From assembly GCF_030440595.1 (NCBI RefSeq), contig NZ_CP047452.1, positions 62,001 to 126,000 on the forward strand: 64,000 bases of DNA, in the 5' to 3' direction. The notes beneath the pieces were generated by a model, which made no database searches, was not told where the DNA came from, and was given only the letters and a program-made list of their open reading frames with translations. This document shows, piece after piece, positions 55,488-64,000 of the stretch; within the stretch, counting starts at the first letter, position 1; every line of letters begins with the position of its first letter. This DNA is from Corynebacterium glucuronolyticum DSM 44120 (GTDB lineage: Bacteria > Actinomycetota > Actinomycetes > Mycobacteriales > Mycobacteriaceae). The position numbers and the translations under genes are program-made.

Positions 55488-55505
55488 AATGTCAACGCTA
55501 ACATT
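55488..55505 (-). promoter_or_regulatory. AraR operator candidate upstream of araE
   Basis: AATGTCA ACGC TAACATT, an 18-bp palindrome with one mismatch, matching the araB operator. A half-site TTAACATT also occurs at 55362. It lies 172 bp from the araE start. Confidence 0.6.
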
Positions 55506-55563
55506 TGATGGTCTAAGTGATTTCTAACACATTGCACGGTGAGGACGAAGCTGGTTTTCTGCG

Positions 55564-56568
55564 CTAAATGAGCGATTTCGTTGATGACCGGACAATCAGC
55601 TCAGCTGGTACCGGGTGCAAGTCCGGATCCAGTCCACCAATCATGCGGATGAGGGCGTCGAGAACAAGTTGTCCTTGCGCGGTGAAATCTTGGCGGACGG
55701 TGGTAAGTGGCGGTGTGAAGAAAGCGCTGTGGGGATCGTCATCAAAACCCACAATGGACATATCGTCAGGTACCCGGAGACCTTGTTCACTCAGTGCAAG
55801 GATTACGCCCTCTGCCATGGCATCATTTGCTGAAAATATTGCGGTGGGGCGTTTTGTAATGGGCAAATCTAGAAGTTCCTGCCCTATTCTGTATCCAGCC
55901 TCACCGCTCCAGTCACCAAACTTTACAAGGGGGTTTAGCCCTTCCTTGTAGCAAGTTGAAACTGCAGCGGTGAAGCGTTGTTGCGAATCGACCCAATCAT
56001 TTGGGCCAGTAATCAGACAAAGTTTCCTATGCCCAATATCCACCAGGTGTTGGACTGCCATCTCGGCACCCTGTTCCTGGTCAACGTATGCAAAGTTGTG
56101 ACCGTGGGCATTATGCGGCCTTGGGCCTGCGATCACCATTGGAACCCCTGGGTCTAGTTTGTCGAGCTTCTCGATGTAGCCGTTACGGTTTGCAATAATG
56201 ACGAGTGCGTCAACGCCTCGTTCAAGAGACTGCTGAACAGCCCTGGTGATATCTGACTCTAGATGTGTAACAGTCGAAAGCAAGATCATATACCCGTGGT
56301 CACGGGCAGAATGTTCAAGTGCAGCGAGCGTTGACGTTGGGCCGTAAAGGAAGCTGCCCATTGCTACGACACCGATCAGCTTTGACTCGCTGGTTACGAG
56401 GGCTCTAGCTGCTGCATTTCGACGGTATCCGAGCTCGTCGATCGCGGCCTGCACTTTTTCGCGGGTTGCTGGGCGAACTCCTTCGAAGCCATTGACAACG
56501 CGTGAAACAGTTTGATGAGAAACACCAGCGAGCTCTGCAACCTGGGCGAGTGTTGGTCGGCGATTCAT
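55564..56568 (-). CDS. araR: LacI-family arabinose regulator
   Basis: 334 residues from the ATG at 56568, which has GGAGGAA three bases upstream. An upstream in-frame start at 56604 lacks such a site. The N-terminal LacI helix-turn-helix is TLAQVAELAGVSHQTVSRVV with hinge ARAL. The periplasmic-binding-protein-like domain includes VVAMGSFLYGP, DQEQGAEMAVQHL, IFSANDAMAEG and IVGFDDDP. In corynebacteria the arabinose repressor is of this family. It probably represses araBDA, araE and itself; AATGTTA/TGTTA half-sites lie just upstream of its own start. Confidence 0.88.
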   Translation of the reverse strand: MNRRPTLAQVAELAGVSHQTVSRVVNGFEGVRPATREKVQAAIDELGYRRNAAARALVTSESKLIGVVAMGSFLYGPTSTLAALEHSARDHGYMILLSTVTHLESDITRAVQQSLERGVDALVIIANRNGYIEKLDKLDPGVPMVIAGPRPHNAHGHNFAYVDQEQGAEMAVQHLVDIGHRKLCLITGPNDWVDSQQRFTAAVSTCYKEGLNPLVKFGDWSGEAGYRIGQELLDLPITKRPTAIFSANDAMAEGVILALSEQGLRVPDDMSIVGFDDDPHSAFFTPPLTTVRQDFTAQGQLVLDALIRMIGGLDPDLHPVPAELIVRSSTKSLI

Positions 56569-56759
56569 TTCTTCCTCCACGAACGTAACAGTTGGTTTTA
56601 ACATTACCCACTCAATTTGCCTTGAGCGAAAGTGCTGCCTCTTGAAATTAGGCCGCCGACAACTCGCTATGTAGCCCCAAAAGGGGGCGAAAGATGTACA
56701 GAAAACTCATTTTCACCCTGCAACAGTTGGCAATCGGTTGACGCGTCTTGTGGTTCCGG

Positions 56760-56794
56760 TTCACAATAGCTGTGAAAATGTTAGCGATAACATT
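56760..56794 (+). promoter_or_regulatory. araB promoter-operator region
   Basis: AATGTTA GCGA TAACATT at 56777-56794 is a perfect 18-bp palindrome of LacI-operator type. Directly before it TTCACA and TGTGAA (56760-56776) form another palindrome that might serve a CRP/GlxR-like factor, though its spacing differs from TGTGA-N6-TCACA. The region lies 55-89 bp upstream of araB. Confidence 0.65.
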
Positions 56795-56848
56795 CCCGTA
56801 GTTTCGTCTTGATCTCTAGCAAAGTACGCAAACTATCGAGGAGAACAA

Positions 56849-58507
56849 ATGAAGGCTGAAAAGCCAGATCCCCGGTCAATAACGTGGACAAAACGCACAG
56901 TCCGCGAGTTGGAAAGCGGGGAGTGCAGCCTAGGTATTGAGCTGGGCAGCACGAACATTAAATCCACGTTGGTCTCAACGGACGGAACTCCGATTGCTTC
57001 GGGGAGCTCGAGTTGGGAAAACACGTTGGTCGACGGGCACTGGAGCTACGCGCTCGATGATGTGTGGTCCGGGATCCAGGAGTCATTCCGCAATTTGGTG
57101 CAGACGGTCTCTACGGATTTCGGTGTGCGACTGACATCGGTTGCCTCGCTTGGAATTTCCGCGATGATGCACGGATATTTGGCCTTTGACAGGGAAGGGG
57201 AGTTGCTTGTTCCTTTCCGTACGTGGCGAGATACGACGACGGGTTCTGCGGCGGAGAAGCTTACGCAGCTATTTCGCGTGAACATTCCGCTGCGCTGGTC
57301 GATCTCCCATTACTACCAGGCAATCTTGGATCACGAGGAACACGTACCGCGTGTTGATTTCCTCACCACGCTTGCCGGTTACGTCCACTGGAAGCTGACG
57401 GGTCAGAAGGTTCTCGGCATTGGTGACGCGGTGGGAATGTTCCCCATCGACTCGTCGACGAATACATATGCCTCGGAGATGGTGACTGCCTTTGATGAAC
57501 TCGTAGCCGGTGCAACGCAGAAAAAGCTTCTCGACGTCTTGCCGCAGGTGCTTGTCGCCGGCGAGGAAGCCGGAAAGCTCACTGCTGAAGGCGCGAAGCT
57601 CCTGGACCCCACAGGTGGTTTGAAGGCAGGCGCGCTTGCCTGCCCGCCGGAAGGTGATGCCGGTACCGGCATGGTGGCGACAAATTCTGTGCGCCCGCGC
57701 TCCGGAAACGTGTCGGTAGGGACGAGTATCTTCGCGATGCTCGTATTGGACGAACCGAAAAAGATCATGAACTCTGCCATCGATCCGGTTGCCACCCCGA
57801 GTGGTGATCCGGTGGCGATGGTCCACTGCAACAACGGTGCCCAAGAGGTATCCACGTGGATCGAGCTGTTCGCCGAGGTTGCTGTGGCGTTCGGCAAATT
57901 CAAGATCAACAGCATGGATGAGGTCTATGCGGCGATCCTCGCGGAGGCTCTCCACGGCGATAAGTCCTGCGGCGGAGTCGTTGCGTACAACTACCTGTCC
58001 GGAGAACCAATCGCCCAGGTGAACGACGGTCGTCCCGTCATCACGAGGTCATCGGATGCATCGATGTCTCTTGCTAACTTCATCCGCGCGGAGCTCTTCT
58101 CTTGCTTTTCGACGCTTGCAATCGGCATGGACACTCTGCGCGAAGAAGGCGTTGACTTCGATGCTCTCTACGCGCACGGTGGGTTGTTCAAGACGGAAGG
58201 CGTCGCGCAGCGCCTCCTCGCTGCCGCGCTCAATACACCGGTTGGCTTGGCACCATCTGCGGCTACAGGTGGTTCGTGGGGCATGGCCATCCTCGCGCTG
58301 TATGCGCGCCGGGGGACGGGCACATCGCTCGCCGACTTCCTCGCCGAAGAAATCTTTGGTGACACGGAGGAACGAGTCATTGAGCCCGTTGCAGCAGACG
58401 TGGAAGGATTCCGCGTGTTCCTCGAACGGTTCACAAACGGCCTGCAGTGGGCAAGTGGAGCAGCACAGGCCATCCCCAATGTAAACAGCACAAACAGGAC
58501 GGAGTAA
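56849..58507 (+). CDS. araB: L-ribulokinase
   Basis: 552 residues of the FGGY kinase family. It phosphorylates L-ribulose in arabinose breakdown. The N-terminal phosphate-binding motif is LGIELGSTNIKSTLV (about 28-42), the middle has GDAVGMFPID and SVGTSIFAM, and the C-terminus GLFKTEGVAQRLLAAAL and APSAATGGSWGMA. GAGGAG lies before the ATG. It is first in the araB-araD-araA order, 3 bp from araD. Length and sub-motifs fit ribulokinase better than xylulokinase. Confidence 0.9.
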   Translation: MKAEKPDPRSITWTKRTVRELESGECSLGIELGSTNIKSTLVSTDGTPIASGSSSWENTLVDGHWSYALDDVWSGIQESFRNLVQTVSTDFGVRLTSVASLGISAMMHGYLAFDREGELLVPFRTWRDTTTGSAAEKLTQLFRVNIPLRWSISHYYQAILDHEEHVPRVDFLTTLAGYVHWKLTGQKVLGIGDAVGMFPIDSSTNTYASEMVTAFDELVAGATQKKLLDVLPQVLVAGEEAGKLTAEGAKLLDPTGGLKAGALACPPEGDAGTGMVATNSVRPRSGNVSVGTSIFAMLVLDEPKKIMNSAIDPVATPSGDPVAMVHCNNGAQEVSTWIELFAEVAVAFGKFKINSMDEVYAAILAEALHGDKSCGGVVAYNYLSGEPIAQVNDGRPVITRSSDASMSLANFIRAELFSCFSTLAIGMDTLREEGVDFDALYAHGGLFKTEGVAQRLLAAALNTPVGLAPSAATGGSWGMAILALYARRGTGTSLADFLAEEIFGDTEERVIEPVAADVEGFRVFLERFTNGLQWASGAAQAIPNVNSTNRTE

Positions 58508-58510
58508 CTC

Positions 58511-59224
58511 ATGGTTCAGCTTTCCGATTTTTCACCAGACATCGTTGAGAAAGTGTCGGCAACGCGGGAACGCGTCTCCGCACTCCACGCCGAGCTTTCC
58601 CGCTGGGAACTCGTGGTGTGGACTGCCGGCAACGTATCCGAGCGTGTCATCGTCAGCGAGGACGGGCACCCTAGCGAAAAAGATCTGATGGTGATTAAGC
58701 CGTCCGGCGTTCGCTATGACGAGCTGTCGCCAGAGGCAATGGTGGTGTGCGACCTCGACGGAAACCTTATCGACGGCGATAAGGCCCCGTCGTCGGATAC
58801 CGCAGCGCATGCATATGTTTACAAGCACATGTCAGAAGTCGGTGGAGTCGTTCACACCCATTCGAGCTACGCCTGTGCGTGGGCTGCAGTCGGCAAGGAA
58901 GTTCCGTGCATCCTCACCATGATGGGCGACGAGTTTGGCGGCCCAATTCCTATCGGCCCCTTCGCAATTATCGGTGATGACTCCATTGGTCGCGGAATCG
59001 TCGACACCCTCCGCGAAAGCAGGTCACCTGCTGTCCTCATGCAGAACCACGGTCCCTTCACGATCGGTAAGGACGGCAACTCTGCAGTCAAGGCCGCTGT
59101 CATGGTCGAAGAGGTCTCCCGCGCAGCATTCTTTGCCACACAGCTCGGTGACCCCATCGTCATCCCCGACAAAACCATCGATCACCTCTACGACCGCTAC
59201 CAAAACGTATACGGCCAGAAGTAA
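58511..59224 (+). CDS. araD: L-ribulose-5-phosphate 4-epimerase
   Basis: 237 residues of the class II aldolase/epimerase family. It turns L-ribulose-5-phosphate into D-xylulose-5-phosphate. Zinc-binding His residues are in VVHTHSSYACAW, the phosphate-binding VIKPSGVRYDEL and GNVSER loops are present, and ALMQNHGPFTIG-like VLMQNHGPFTIG supplies another His. CGGAG lies upstream of the ATG, and araA follows after 19 bp. Confidence 0.93.
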   Translation: MVQLSDFSPDIVEKVSATRERVSALHAELSRWELVVWTAGNVSERVIVSEDGHPSEKDLMVIKPSGVRYDELSPEAMVVCDLDGNLIDGDKAPSSDTAAHAYVYKHMSEVGGVVHTHSSYACAWAAVGKEVPCILTMMGDEFGGPIPIGPFAIIGDDSIGRGIVDTLRESRSPAVLMQNHGPFTIGKDGNSAVKAAVMVEEVSRAAFFATQLGDPIVIPDKTIDHLYDRYQNVYGQK

Positions 59225-59243
59225 CAAGTAAGGAGAAAAGAAA

Positions 59244-60752
59244 ATGAAAAACCCATTCGAAGGTAAGGAAATCTGGTTCTTCACGGGAAGCCAGGGCCTC
59301 TACGGTGAAGAGACCCTCAAGCAGGTGGCAAGCCAGTCGCAGGAAGTTGCAGCAGCCCTCGAGAATGCTGACGACATTCCGGTAAAGATCGTTTGGCGCC
59401 CGGTGCTTACCGATTCGAACTCCATCCTCGATGCGATGGTGGAGGCTTCTGCAAACAAGAAGGTCATCGGTGTCATCGCATGGATGCACACCTTCTCCCC
59501 GGCAAAGATGTGGATCCGCGGTCTGGAAGCCCTGCGCAAGCCTCTCCTTCACCTGCATACGCAGGAGAATGAGGAGATCCCGTGGTCCACCATCGACATG
59601 GACTACATGAACTTGAACCAAGCTGCCCACGGTGACCGTGAGTTCGGCTACATCCTCACGCGCCTGGGTATCCCACGTGTGTCCGTCGTTGGCCACACCT
59701 CTGAGGAAAAGGTGACCAAGCGAATTGGCACCTGGTCACGTGCAGCAGCCGCCTGGAACGAAGCGCAAAACATGAAGATGGTGCGCTTCGGAGACAACAT
59801 GCGTAATGTGGCCGTCACGGAGGGAGATAAGACGGAAGCCGAAATCCGCTTCGGTGTCTCCGTCAACACCTGGAGTGTCAACGACCTCGTCGAAGAAATT
59901 GATAAGGTCGAAGATTCTGAGGTCGACAAGCTCATTGCCGAGTACCAGGAAAACTACGACATCGAAGAATCCCTGCTCCCAGGTGGCGAGCGACATGAGT
60001 CGCTGCGCTATGCGGCAAAACAGGAAGCAGCTCTGCGCCACTTCCTGGAGGCATTCGACGCAACAGCCTTCACTGATACGTTCGAGGATCTTGGTGGGCT
60101 GAAGCAGCTCCCGGGTCTTGCCGTCCAACGACTTATGGAAGACGGGTACGGCTTCGGTGCTGAGGGCGACTGGAAGACAGGCGTCCTCATTCGCTTGGCC
60201 AAGGTCATGGGCTACGGCCTCCCCGGTGGTGCTTCCCTCATGGAGGATTACTGCTACAACATGACGCCGGGTAACCAGAAGATCCTCGGTGCGCACATGC
60301 TGGAGATCTGCCCCTCCCTGACCACGAAGAAGCCACGCATCGAGATCCACCCGCTGTCTATCGGCGACCGTGAGGATCCCGTCCGCATGGTCTTCGACGC
60401 CGACAAGGGAGAGGGAATAGTCGTCGCACTGTCTGACCTGCGCGATCGTTTCCGTCTGACGGCAAACAAGATTAAGGTCGTGGGCCCGGATCAGCCACTT
60501 CCGAAACTGCCCGTTGCCCGTGCAGTGTGGGAGCCCGCTCCGAGCCTGCCGGTATCCGCTGCCTGCTGGCTTGCAGCCGGTGCCGCCCACCACACCGTCC
60601 TGACCACCGCAGCAAGCCTGGAAGCATGGCGCGATTTCGCTAACATTGCCCAGGTCGAGCTGGCCGTCATTGACGAGGACACCACCGTGACCAGGTTCGA
60701 GGATCAACTTCGCTGGAATGCGGTGTACTACCGCGTGGCGCAGGGCTTCTAA
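59244..60752 (+). CDS. araA: L-arabinose isomerase
   Basis: 502 residues, normal length. It isomerises L-arabinose to L-ribulose, the first step. Typical blocks are [51 protein letters not shown] and the C-terminal [17 protein letters not shown] lies before the ATG. Last gene of the operon; a strong terminator follows 28 bp after the stop. Confidence 0.96.
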   Translation: MKNPFEGKEIWFFTGSQGLYGEETLKQVASQSQEVAAALENADDIPVKIVWRPVLTDSNSILDAMVEASANKKVIGVIAWMHTFSPAKMWIRGLEALRKPLLHLHTQENEEIPWSTIDMDYMNLNQAAHGDREFGYILTRLGIPRVSVVGHTSEEKVTKRIGTWSRAAAAWNEAQNMKMVRFGDNMRNVAVTEGDKTEAEIRFGVSVNTWSVNDLVEEIDKVEDSEVDKLIAEYQENYDIEESLLPGGERHESLRYAAKQEAALRHFLEAFDATAFTDTFEDLGGLKQLPGLAVQRLMEDGYGFGAEGDWKTGVLIRLAKVMGYGLPGGASLMEDYCYNMTPGNQKILGAHMLEICPSLTTKKPRIEIHPLSIGDREDPVRMVFDADKGEGIVVALSDLRDRFRLTANKIKVVGPDQPLPKLPVARAVWEPAPSLPVSAACWLAAGAAHHTVLTTAASLEAWRDFANIAQVELAVIDEDTTVTRFEDQLRWNAVYYRVAQGF

Positions 60753-60774
60753 TAAGGCCAGATCACACTAGTAA

Positions 60775-60816
60775 CTAAAAACAGCGCACCCGAGCCATCT
60801 CGGGTGCGCTGTTTCT
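60775..60816. terminator. Strong terminator after araA
   Basis: ACAGCGCACCCGAG and CTCGGGTGCGCTGT form a perfect 14-bp stem with a CCAT loop. AAAAA stands to the left and TTTCT to the right. Confidence 0.92.
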
Positions 60817-61169
60817 CTACGTGATCGTGTTAGTCACATCAAGCAAATCTGACGTTTATCTGATCAGCGTAGGTATTTCGCGTTAGCGTGCACGGTTGCA
60901 GTTGACGTATTTTGGGAAACTTCCAATTTTCACTTGTATAAAGTCGGTGGGGTGCTGTCAGCGAAGCGTGCGATAGATAGCCCTGTATTTAATGAGCAAC
61001 GAGAGGGATAGTGACTTTTCTTAAAATTTAGGTATCAGCTTCTTCCGTAGCTTTAACGCTACCGTGTACAGGGTAACTTGAACGTAGGTCTCACTATTAG
61101 AACAGAACGCAATTTTTGGACAGTGAATGTCGAGAGGCCTCTTGTCGGTTGAAATGAAAAAGAGGAAAA
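60817..61169. other. Intergenic region upstream of membrane protein gene
   Basis: About 350 bp, AT-rich towards the right. It presumably holds the promoter for the downstream gene; AGAGGAAAA just ahead of its GTG serves as ribosome-binding site. No other feature seen. Confidence 0.45.
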
Positions 61170-62642
61170 GTGAAAGCTCTGCTTGTTAGATACGTCCCAG
61201 AAGGCGATATAAAAAGCATCGGTAGTAGGGAAAACTCGGGCCGTACGGTTGGAACCGTAGTGGCATCCGCCGTGATTAGTTTTGTGTTCTCTGCGTATCT
61301 ATTTGCCTTCAACGGCAAAACATTTGAGCCGAGCCTGACACTTACTTTTGTTCTCGCTGTTTATAGTTCAGTACTAATTATTTATAAATATCTCTATGTG
61401 GAGAGTGGGGAAAAGGAATTCGATCCGGTTAAGCGCTTTCGTTTCGCGGATGAAATCAGGCTGGGCTTTATCGCTGTCTTTTGCCTGTCAATGACTGAAA
61501 GGTTTTTGTCAGTTTTCGCAAGGGGAAGATCTTGCGATGAAAAAGAGAATACTGGGGAATTGCCAGGAGCATTGATCGCAGAGAATCCTGTTTTCCGGTT
61601 AATCAGTTGCGCTGGTGGAAAGCTTTGGAAATATTTTTCAGGTGGGGATCTGATTTTCCTTATCGTGCTTTGTGGCTTGGCATTCCTTGCACTGAGATCT
61701 TTACGCTTTGTAACTGAAAACTCTGCATTTAGCGATGATCGCCTACAGTCACAAAGGGAGGTTATTAGCGCCAAGGTGGGTGCCCTTACAACGATCCTTG
61801 CTGGGCAAAAATATAATGTTCGATTTTTCCTTCCACGTGCCCAAGAACTTGTGGAATCCTCGTTAGTTAATAATGCCCAGCTGGAGACATCAGATACCAC
61901 GTCTGTGAAGTTTCAGATGAAGACATTTGGAAGAAAGATTATCTGGAGGGAATTGCTCTACGGTCTTGTGGTCTTGTTAGCTACCTTTGTCGTTTCAGTG
62001 GGGTCTGGGATGATGATCCTTTCGTCGGTTGGAGAACTAAAAGGTGAAAGTAGTTTCTTCTTTAGCATGGCGCTTGGAATTCTAACGGTGGAATTAGTTA
62101 TTTCATATGTATTGGCTTTTTGTGCAGTGGAAACGGCTGACGGTATAAGTAAGTCAGTAGCTGGGCTCATGTCGCTGGTGTTTGGCATTTTCGGCTCGAT
62201 GGGCTACGTGCTATTTTCCCTAACGGCAGTCCCTGCGCTTGGTTGGTGGGTAATATTGATCCCGCTTGTGACCGTAATTATTCTCTGGGCGTTGCTAAGT
62301 GTAGAAAGTTTTTTCAGACGACGTCGGAATGGCAGTGAGGTCAAGGTAGAAATCGAGAAATCTGAGTCATCTTGCACTAAAGAATGGCTTGAGAATTTCG
62401 TGGAATCGAAAAATAAACAGGAGTATCTTTGGCTTTTGCGTCTCCATTGCGGTGCGGAAGAGCAAAACTCAGCATCATTGCGTGGGTTGCTTACAGATGC
62501 GGTGAGCTTAGGGTGTTTTAGGGAACTATTCCGCCACCACGCACTGTTGAGGAGGCTTCAGGACGTCAACCTAGCTGTAAAGAATTATCTTGTGTTTTCC
62601 AGGGAATCTTCGGGGTCAGCTCATTCAAAAGGAAAACGCTGA
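61170..62642 (+). CDS. Multi-span membrane protein of unknown function
   Basis: 490 residues, GTG start. Two hydrophobic hairpins near the N-terminus (VASAVISFVFSAYLFAF, LTFVLAVYSSVLIIYKYLYV), further helices at FIAVFCLSMTERFLSVF and LIFLIVLCGLAFLALRSL, then a cluster of four between about 260 and 390, and a soluble C-terminal tail of 100 residues. No motif recognised. AT-rich relative to the ara genes, so possibly acquired. It stands alone between the araA terminator and the small-membrane-protein cluster. Confidence 0.7.
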   Translation: MKALLVRYVPEGDIKSIGSRENSGRTVGTVVASAVISFVFSAYLFAFNGKTFEPSLTLTFVLAVYSSVLIIYKYLYVESGEKEFDPVKRFRFADEIRLGFIAVFCLSMTERFLSVFARGRSCDEKENTGELPGALIAENPVFRLISCAGGKLWKYFSGGDLIFLIVLCGLAFLALRSLRFVTENSAFSDDRLQSQREVISAKVGALTTILAGQKYNVRFFLPRAQELVESSLVNNAQLETSDTTSVKFQMKTFGRKIIWRELLYGLVVLLATFVVSVGSGMMILSSVGELKGESSFFFSMALGILTVELVISYVLAFCAVETADGISKSVAGLMSLVFGIFGSMGYVLFSLTAVPALGWWVILIPLVTVIILWALLSVESFFRRRRNGSEVKVEIEKSESSCTKEWLENFVESKNKQEYLWLLRLHCGAEEQNSASLRGLLTDAVSLGCFRELFRHHALLRRLQDVNLAVKNYLVFSRESSGSAHSKGKR

Positions 62643-62726
62643 GAATCGTAGTCGACTCATTTCATAGCAACTAGGTTTTGAGGCTTGTCATTTGCTTGGA
62701 GTGCGTTCGAAGCCCCCAACCCACCA

Positions 62727-62760
62727 AAAGAGCTCCTCGCCATCATGTGGTGAGGAGCTT
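62727..62760 (-). terminator. Terminator of small membrane protein copy C
   Basis: AGCTCCTC..CC and GG..GAGGAGCT form the stem; read on the minus strand, TTTT follows. It lies 25 bp beyond the copy C stop. Confidence 0.75.
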
Positions 62761-62784
62761 CGTGCTTTCCCGGGGCGGGGTGCG

Positions 62785-63033
62785 TTAGCGGAGGAGGACG
62801 GCTGCCTTCGCTGCGTTGTAGATGCCGCCGAGGCCGATGAGGGCGAGGCCGGTCCACAGGATGCCCCAGGTTGCCTGGGTGGCGTAGTAGGCCTGGTCGC
62901 CGGTCATGCCGAGGTCGCTGATGGAACCGCTGACGAAGGATTCGGCCTCCTGAGTTCTGGGCATGGTGCCGGTGCCCTCCGTGGCGAAGCGGCCGATGGC
63001 CTGCAGGTTGTGGATGCCGTTGGTGATGGCGCC
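62785..63033 (-). pseudogene. Small membrane protein, copy C, 5' end missing
   Basis: Family core is intact: GIHNLQAIGRFATEGTG, FVSGSISDLGMTGDQAYY, the helix WGILWTGLALIGLGGIY and the end AAKAAVLLR. The signal peptide is gone: upstream of about 63033 the frame enters an unrelated repeat-rich scar. No usable start remains. Confidence 0.65.
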
Positions 63034-63205
63034 GCGTGACGGGTGCCGGTGTTCGGTACCGGGTTTCCTGTATCGGGTACTGCGGAGTCTGTGTATCGGG
63101 TACCGGGGGTAGTTTTTAGGCATTCTGTAGGAGACGACCTGTGCACAGTGGACGCGCAGGTCGCGTTTTCTATAGAAATGAGGTTGCAGTGGCAACTGAT
63201 TATCA
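63034..63205. mobile_element. Repeat-rich scar between copies C and D, possible IS end
   Basis: GTTCGGTACCGGG, GTATCGGGTACTGC and GTATCGGGTACCGGGG follow one another at about 63050-63110. This is the style of the GGTACYGG repeats at the ends of the IS21-family elements here, although the sequence differs. The segment replaces the 3' end of copy D and the 5' end of copy C. Confidence 0.4.
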
Positions 63206-63521
63206 GGCCACCAATGAGTGCAAGGGCAGTCCAGACGAGGCTCCAACCAGCCTGGGAAGCATCCCACGTTTCCTTGCCGGTCATGCCGAGATCCATGACG
63301 GATCCGGCGGCCATTTTTCCGGCTCCCTCTGTATTCGGGATCGCTCCTGAACCACCGTTCTTCGCCGCCTCATTCTTGAATTGCTCCAAGTTACGTTTGA
63401 TCGAGGCCGCATCACGCGCTGCGTACTCTTCGCTTGCAGGCTCTGCGTGTGCAACTACGCCACCAAAGGTGACTGCAAGGGCAGTAGATCCTGCGACGAT
63501 TGACCGAGAAAATGTATTCAT
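63206..63521 (-). pseudogene. Small membrane protein, copy D, 3' end missing
   Basis: Good start at 63521 with AAAGGA upstream. Signal peptide MNTFSRSIVAGSTALAVTFG then AHAEP, acidic region, AAGSVMDLGMTGKETW, and helix SLVWTALALIGG. After this it leaves the family sequence and reads into the scar, continuing as an unrelated frame to 62904. The last 15 or so family residues (GIY...AGLIK) are lost. Confidence 0.65.
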
Positions 63522-63683
63522 TTTACATCCTTTCAGGAAGCTCATGTCAGGGTACGCACAGGCTATAGAAAAAAGGTGGCGATGGGGGCGTAAAAGATAA
63601 GGGTTACTTTTCATTTATGTCTGAACGGCCACGATGGGGGATCGCGTCGAGCTACGGATGGTGTGTTGAGTGTGGTGATGACG

Positions 63684-64000
63684 TTAAAGCGCGTGCTTCG
63701 GTTTTAGTGGGAGACGGTGTGTTTTGTGCGGATGTGCAGGGCAAATATGTGCAGAATTGTATCGTCGAGGAGGGGTATAAAAGGCACCGCCTGTCCAAAA
63801 CTGGCCTTTCCTATCGGGTGGGGAAGGAGGCAGTTCGGGTGGCGGTGCGTGTTTGTTGGGTGAGCTCCACTTGATGAGGCCAGCCTGCTGGGCTGCGTTG
63901 TAGATTCCAGCGACGCCGATGAGGGAGATTAGGGACCAGACGATGCCCCACGCGGCCTGGGTGCCGTAGTAGGCATCCTTGCCGGTCATCTCCAGGTCGC
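63684..64000 (-). CDS. Small membrane protein, copy E, partial, stop codon lost
   Basis: Enters from the right edge. DLEMTGKDAYYGTQAAW and the helix GIVWSLISLIGVAGIYNAAQ match the family, ending QAGLIK at 63870. Where copy B has TAG, this copy has TGG at 63867-63869. The frame therefore runs on for about 60 Pro/His-rich residues to 63684. The N-terminus lies outside the window. Confidence 0.6.
   Translation of the reverse strand, partial: DLEMTGKDAYYGTQAAWGIVWSLISLIGVAGIYNAAQQAGLIKWSSPNKHAPPPELPPSPPDRKGQFWTGGAFYTPPRRYNSAHICPAHPHKTHRLPLKPKHAL

Noticed and set aside
59736..60707. Long ORF antisense to araA, and similar ones opposite araB, deoK and hsdR
   Set aside because: Mirror frames of GC-rich coding sequence with implausible composition and no ribosome-binding sites.
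63617..63874. Plus-strand ORF of 85 codons with several Cys
   Set aside because: Lies antisense to the run-on tail of small membrane protein copy E; the Cys spacing is not a clear zinc ribbon.
1..64000. CRISPR arrays, tRNA or rRNA genes
   Set aside because: No regularly spaced repeat-spacer array and no cloverleaf or rRNA-like sequence noticed; the tandem repeats found are in-frame coding repeats or an operator-like array without spacers.

Overview
The window looks like a chromosomal accessory region of a Corynebacterium or a close relative. Reasons: the araE / araR / araB-araD-araA layout with a LacI-type AraR resembles that of arabinose-using corynebacteria; GTG and TTG starts are common; GC-rich core-like stretches alternate with AT-rich acquired stretches; and there are several copies of a small secreted, one-helix protein family I cannot name. 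The species cannot be fixed from the sequence alone.

Layout. 0-1.3 kb: edge of an ABC-type ATPase gene, a divergent TetR regulator and a decayed ORF. 1.3-11.1 kb: a type I restriction-modification operon (hsdM-hsdS-hsdR, minus strand) with a large SF1 helicase gene upstream on the same strand. 11.8-14.5 kb: a small DUF2335-like ORF, a Panacea-antitoxin / PemK-MazF-type toxin pair, and tail-to-tail with it a 434-residue protein with 30-residue repeats and a C-terminal RX4H (HEPN-like) motif. 14.5-21.5 kb: xylB remnant, DnaQ-BRCT exonuclease, HipA-like kinase plus DUF3037 pair, a truncated small membrane protein, an unknown MELEF-type protein, a DUF4143 ATPase behind four 23-bp repeats, and a secreted protein whose membrane anchor is cut off by an amber codon. 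22-28 kb: a deoxyribose/nucleoside catabolic operon (SorC regulator, deoC, FucP-type permease, aldose-epimerase-like protein, PfkB kinase) and a nucleoside hydrolase that has lost its start. 28-50.4 kb: a second defence cluster containing a YobI-type P-loop NTPase, a methyltransferase / helicase / GIY-YIG nuclease operon, and an adenine methylase plus OLD-type ATPase pair, broken up by insertion sequences. These include two identical 2702-bp IS21-family copies with perfect 6-bp target duplications, one of them nested in an IS481-type element that itself cuts another IS481-type element. 50.6-53.3 kb: a second xylB remnant, then paralogues of the MELEF, DUF3037 and small-membrane-protein genes, so this block mirrors 14.5-19.2 kb. 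53.9-60.8 kb: an intact L-arabinose locus with palindromic AraR operator candidates and clear terminators. 61-64 kb: a multi-span membrane protein and three more, damaged, copies of the small membrane protein.

How it works together. The two sugar loci look functional as catabolic units: uptake, kinase/isomerase/epimerase or aldolase steps, and a local regulator. Most of the rest looks like a defence island of at least five candidate anti-phage modules. It is bracketed by two directly repeated xylB remnants about 36 kb apart that could recombine. Functions are assigned from motifs read by eye; no database search was possible.
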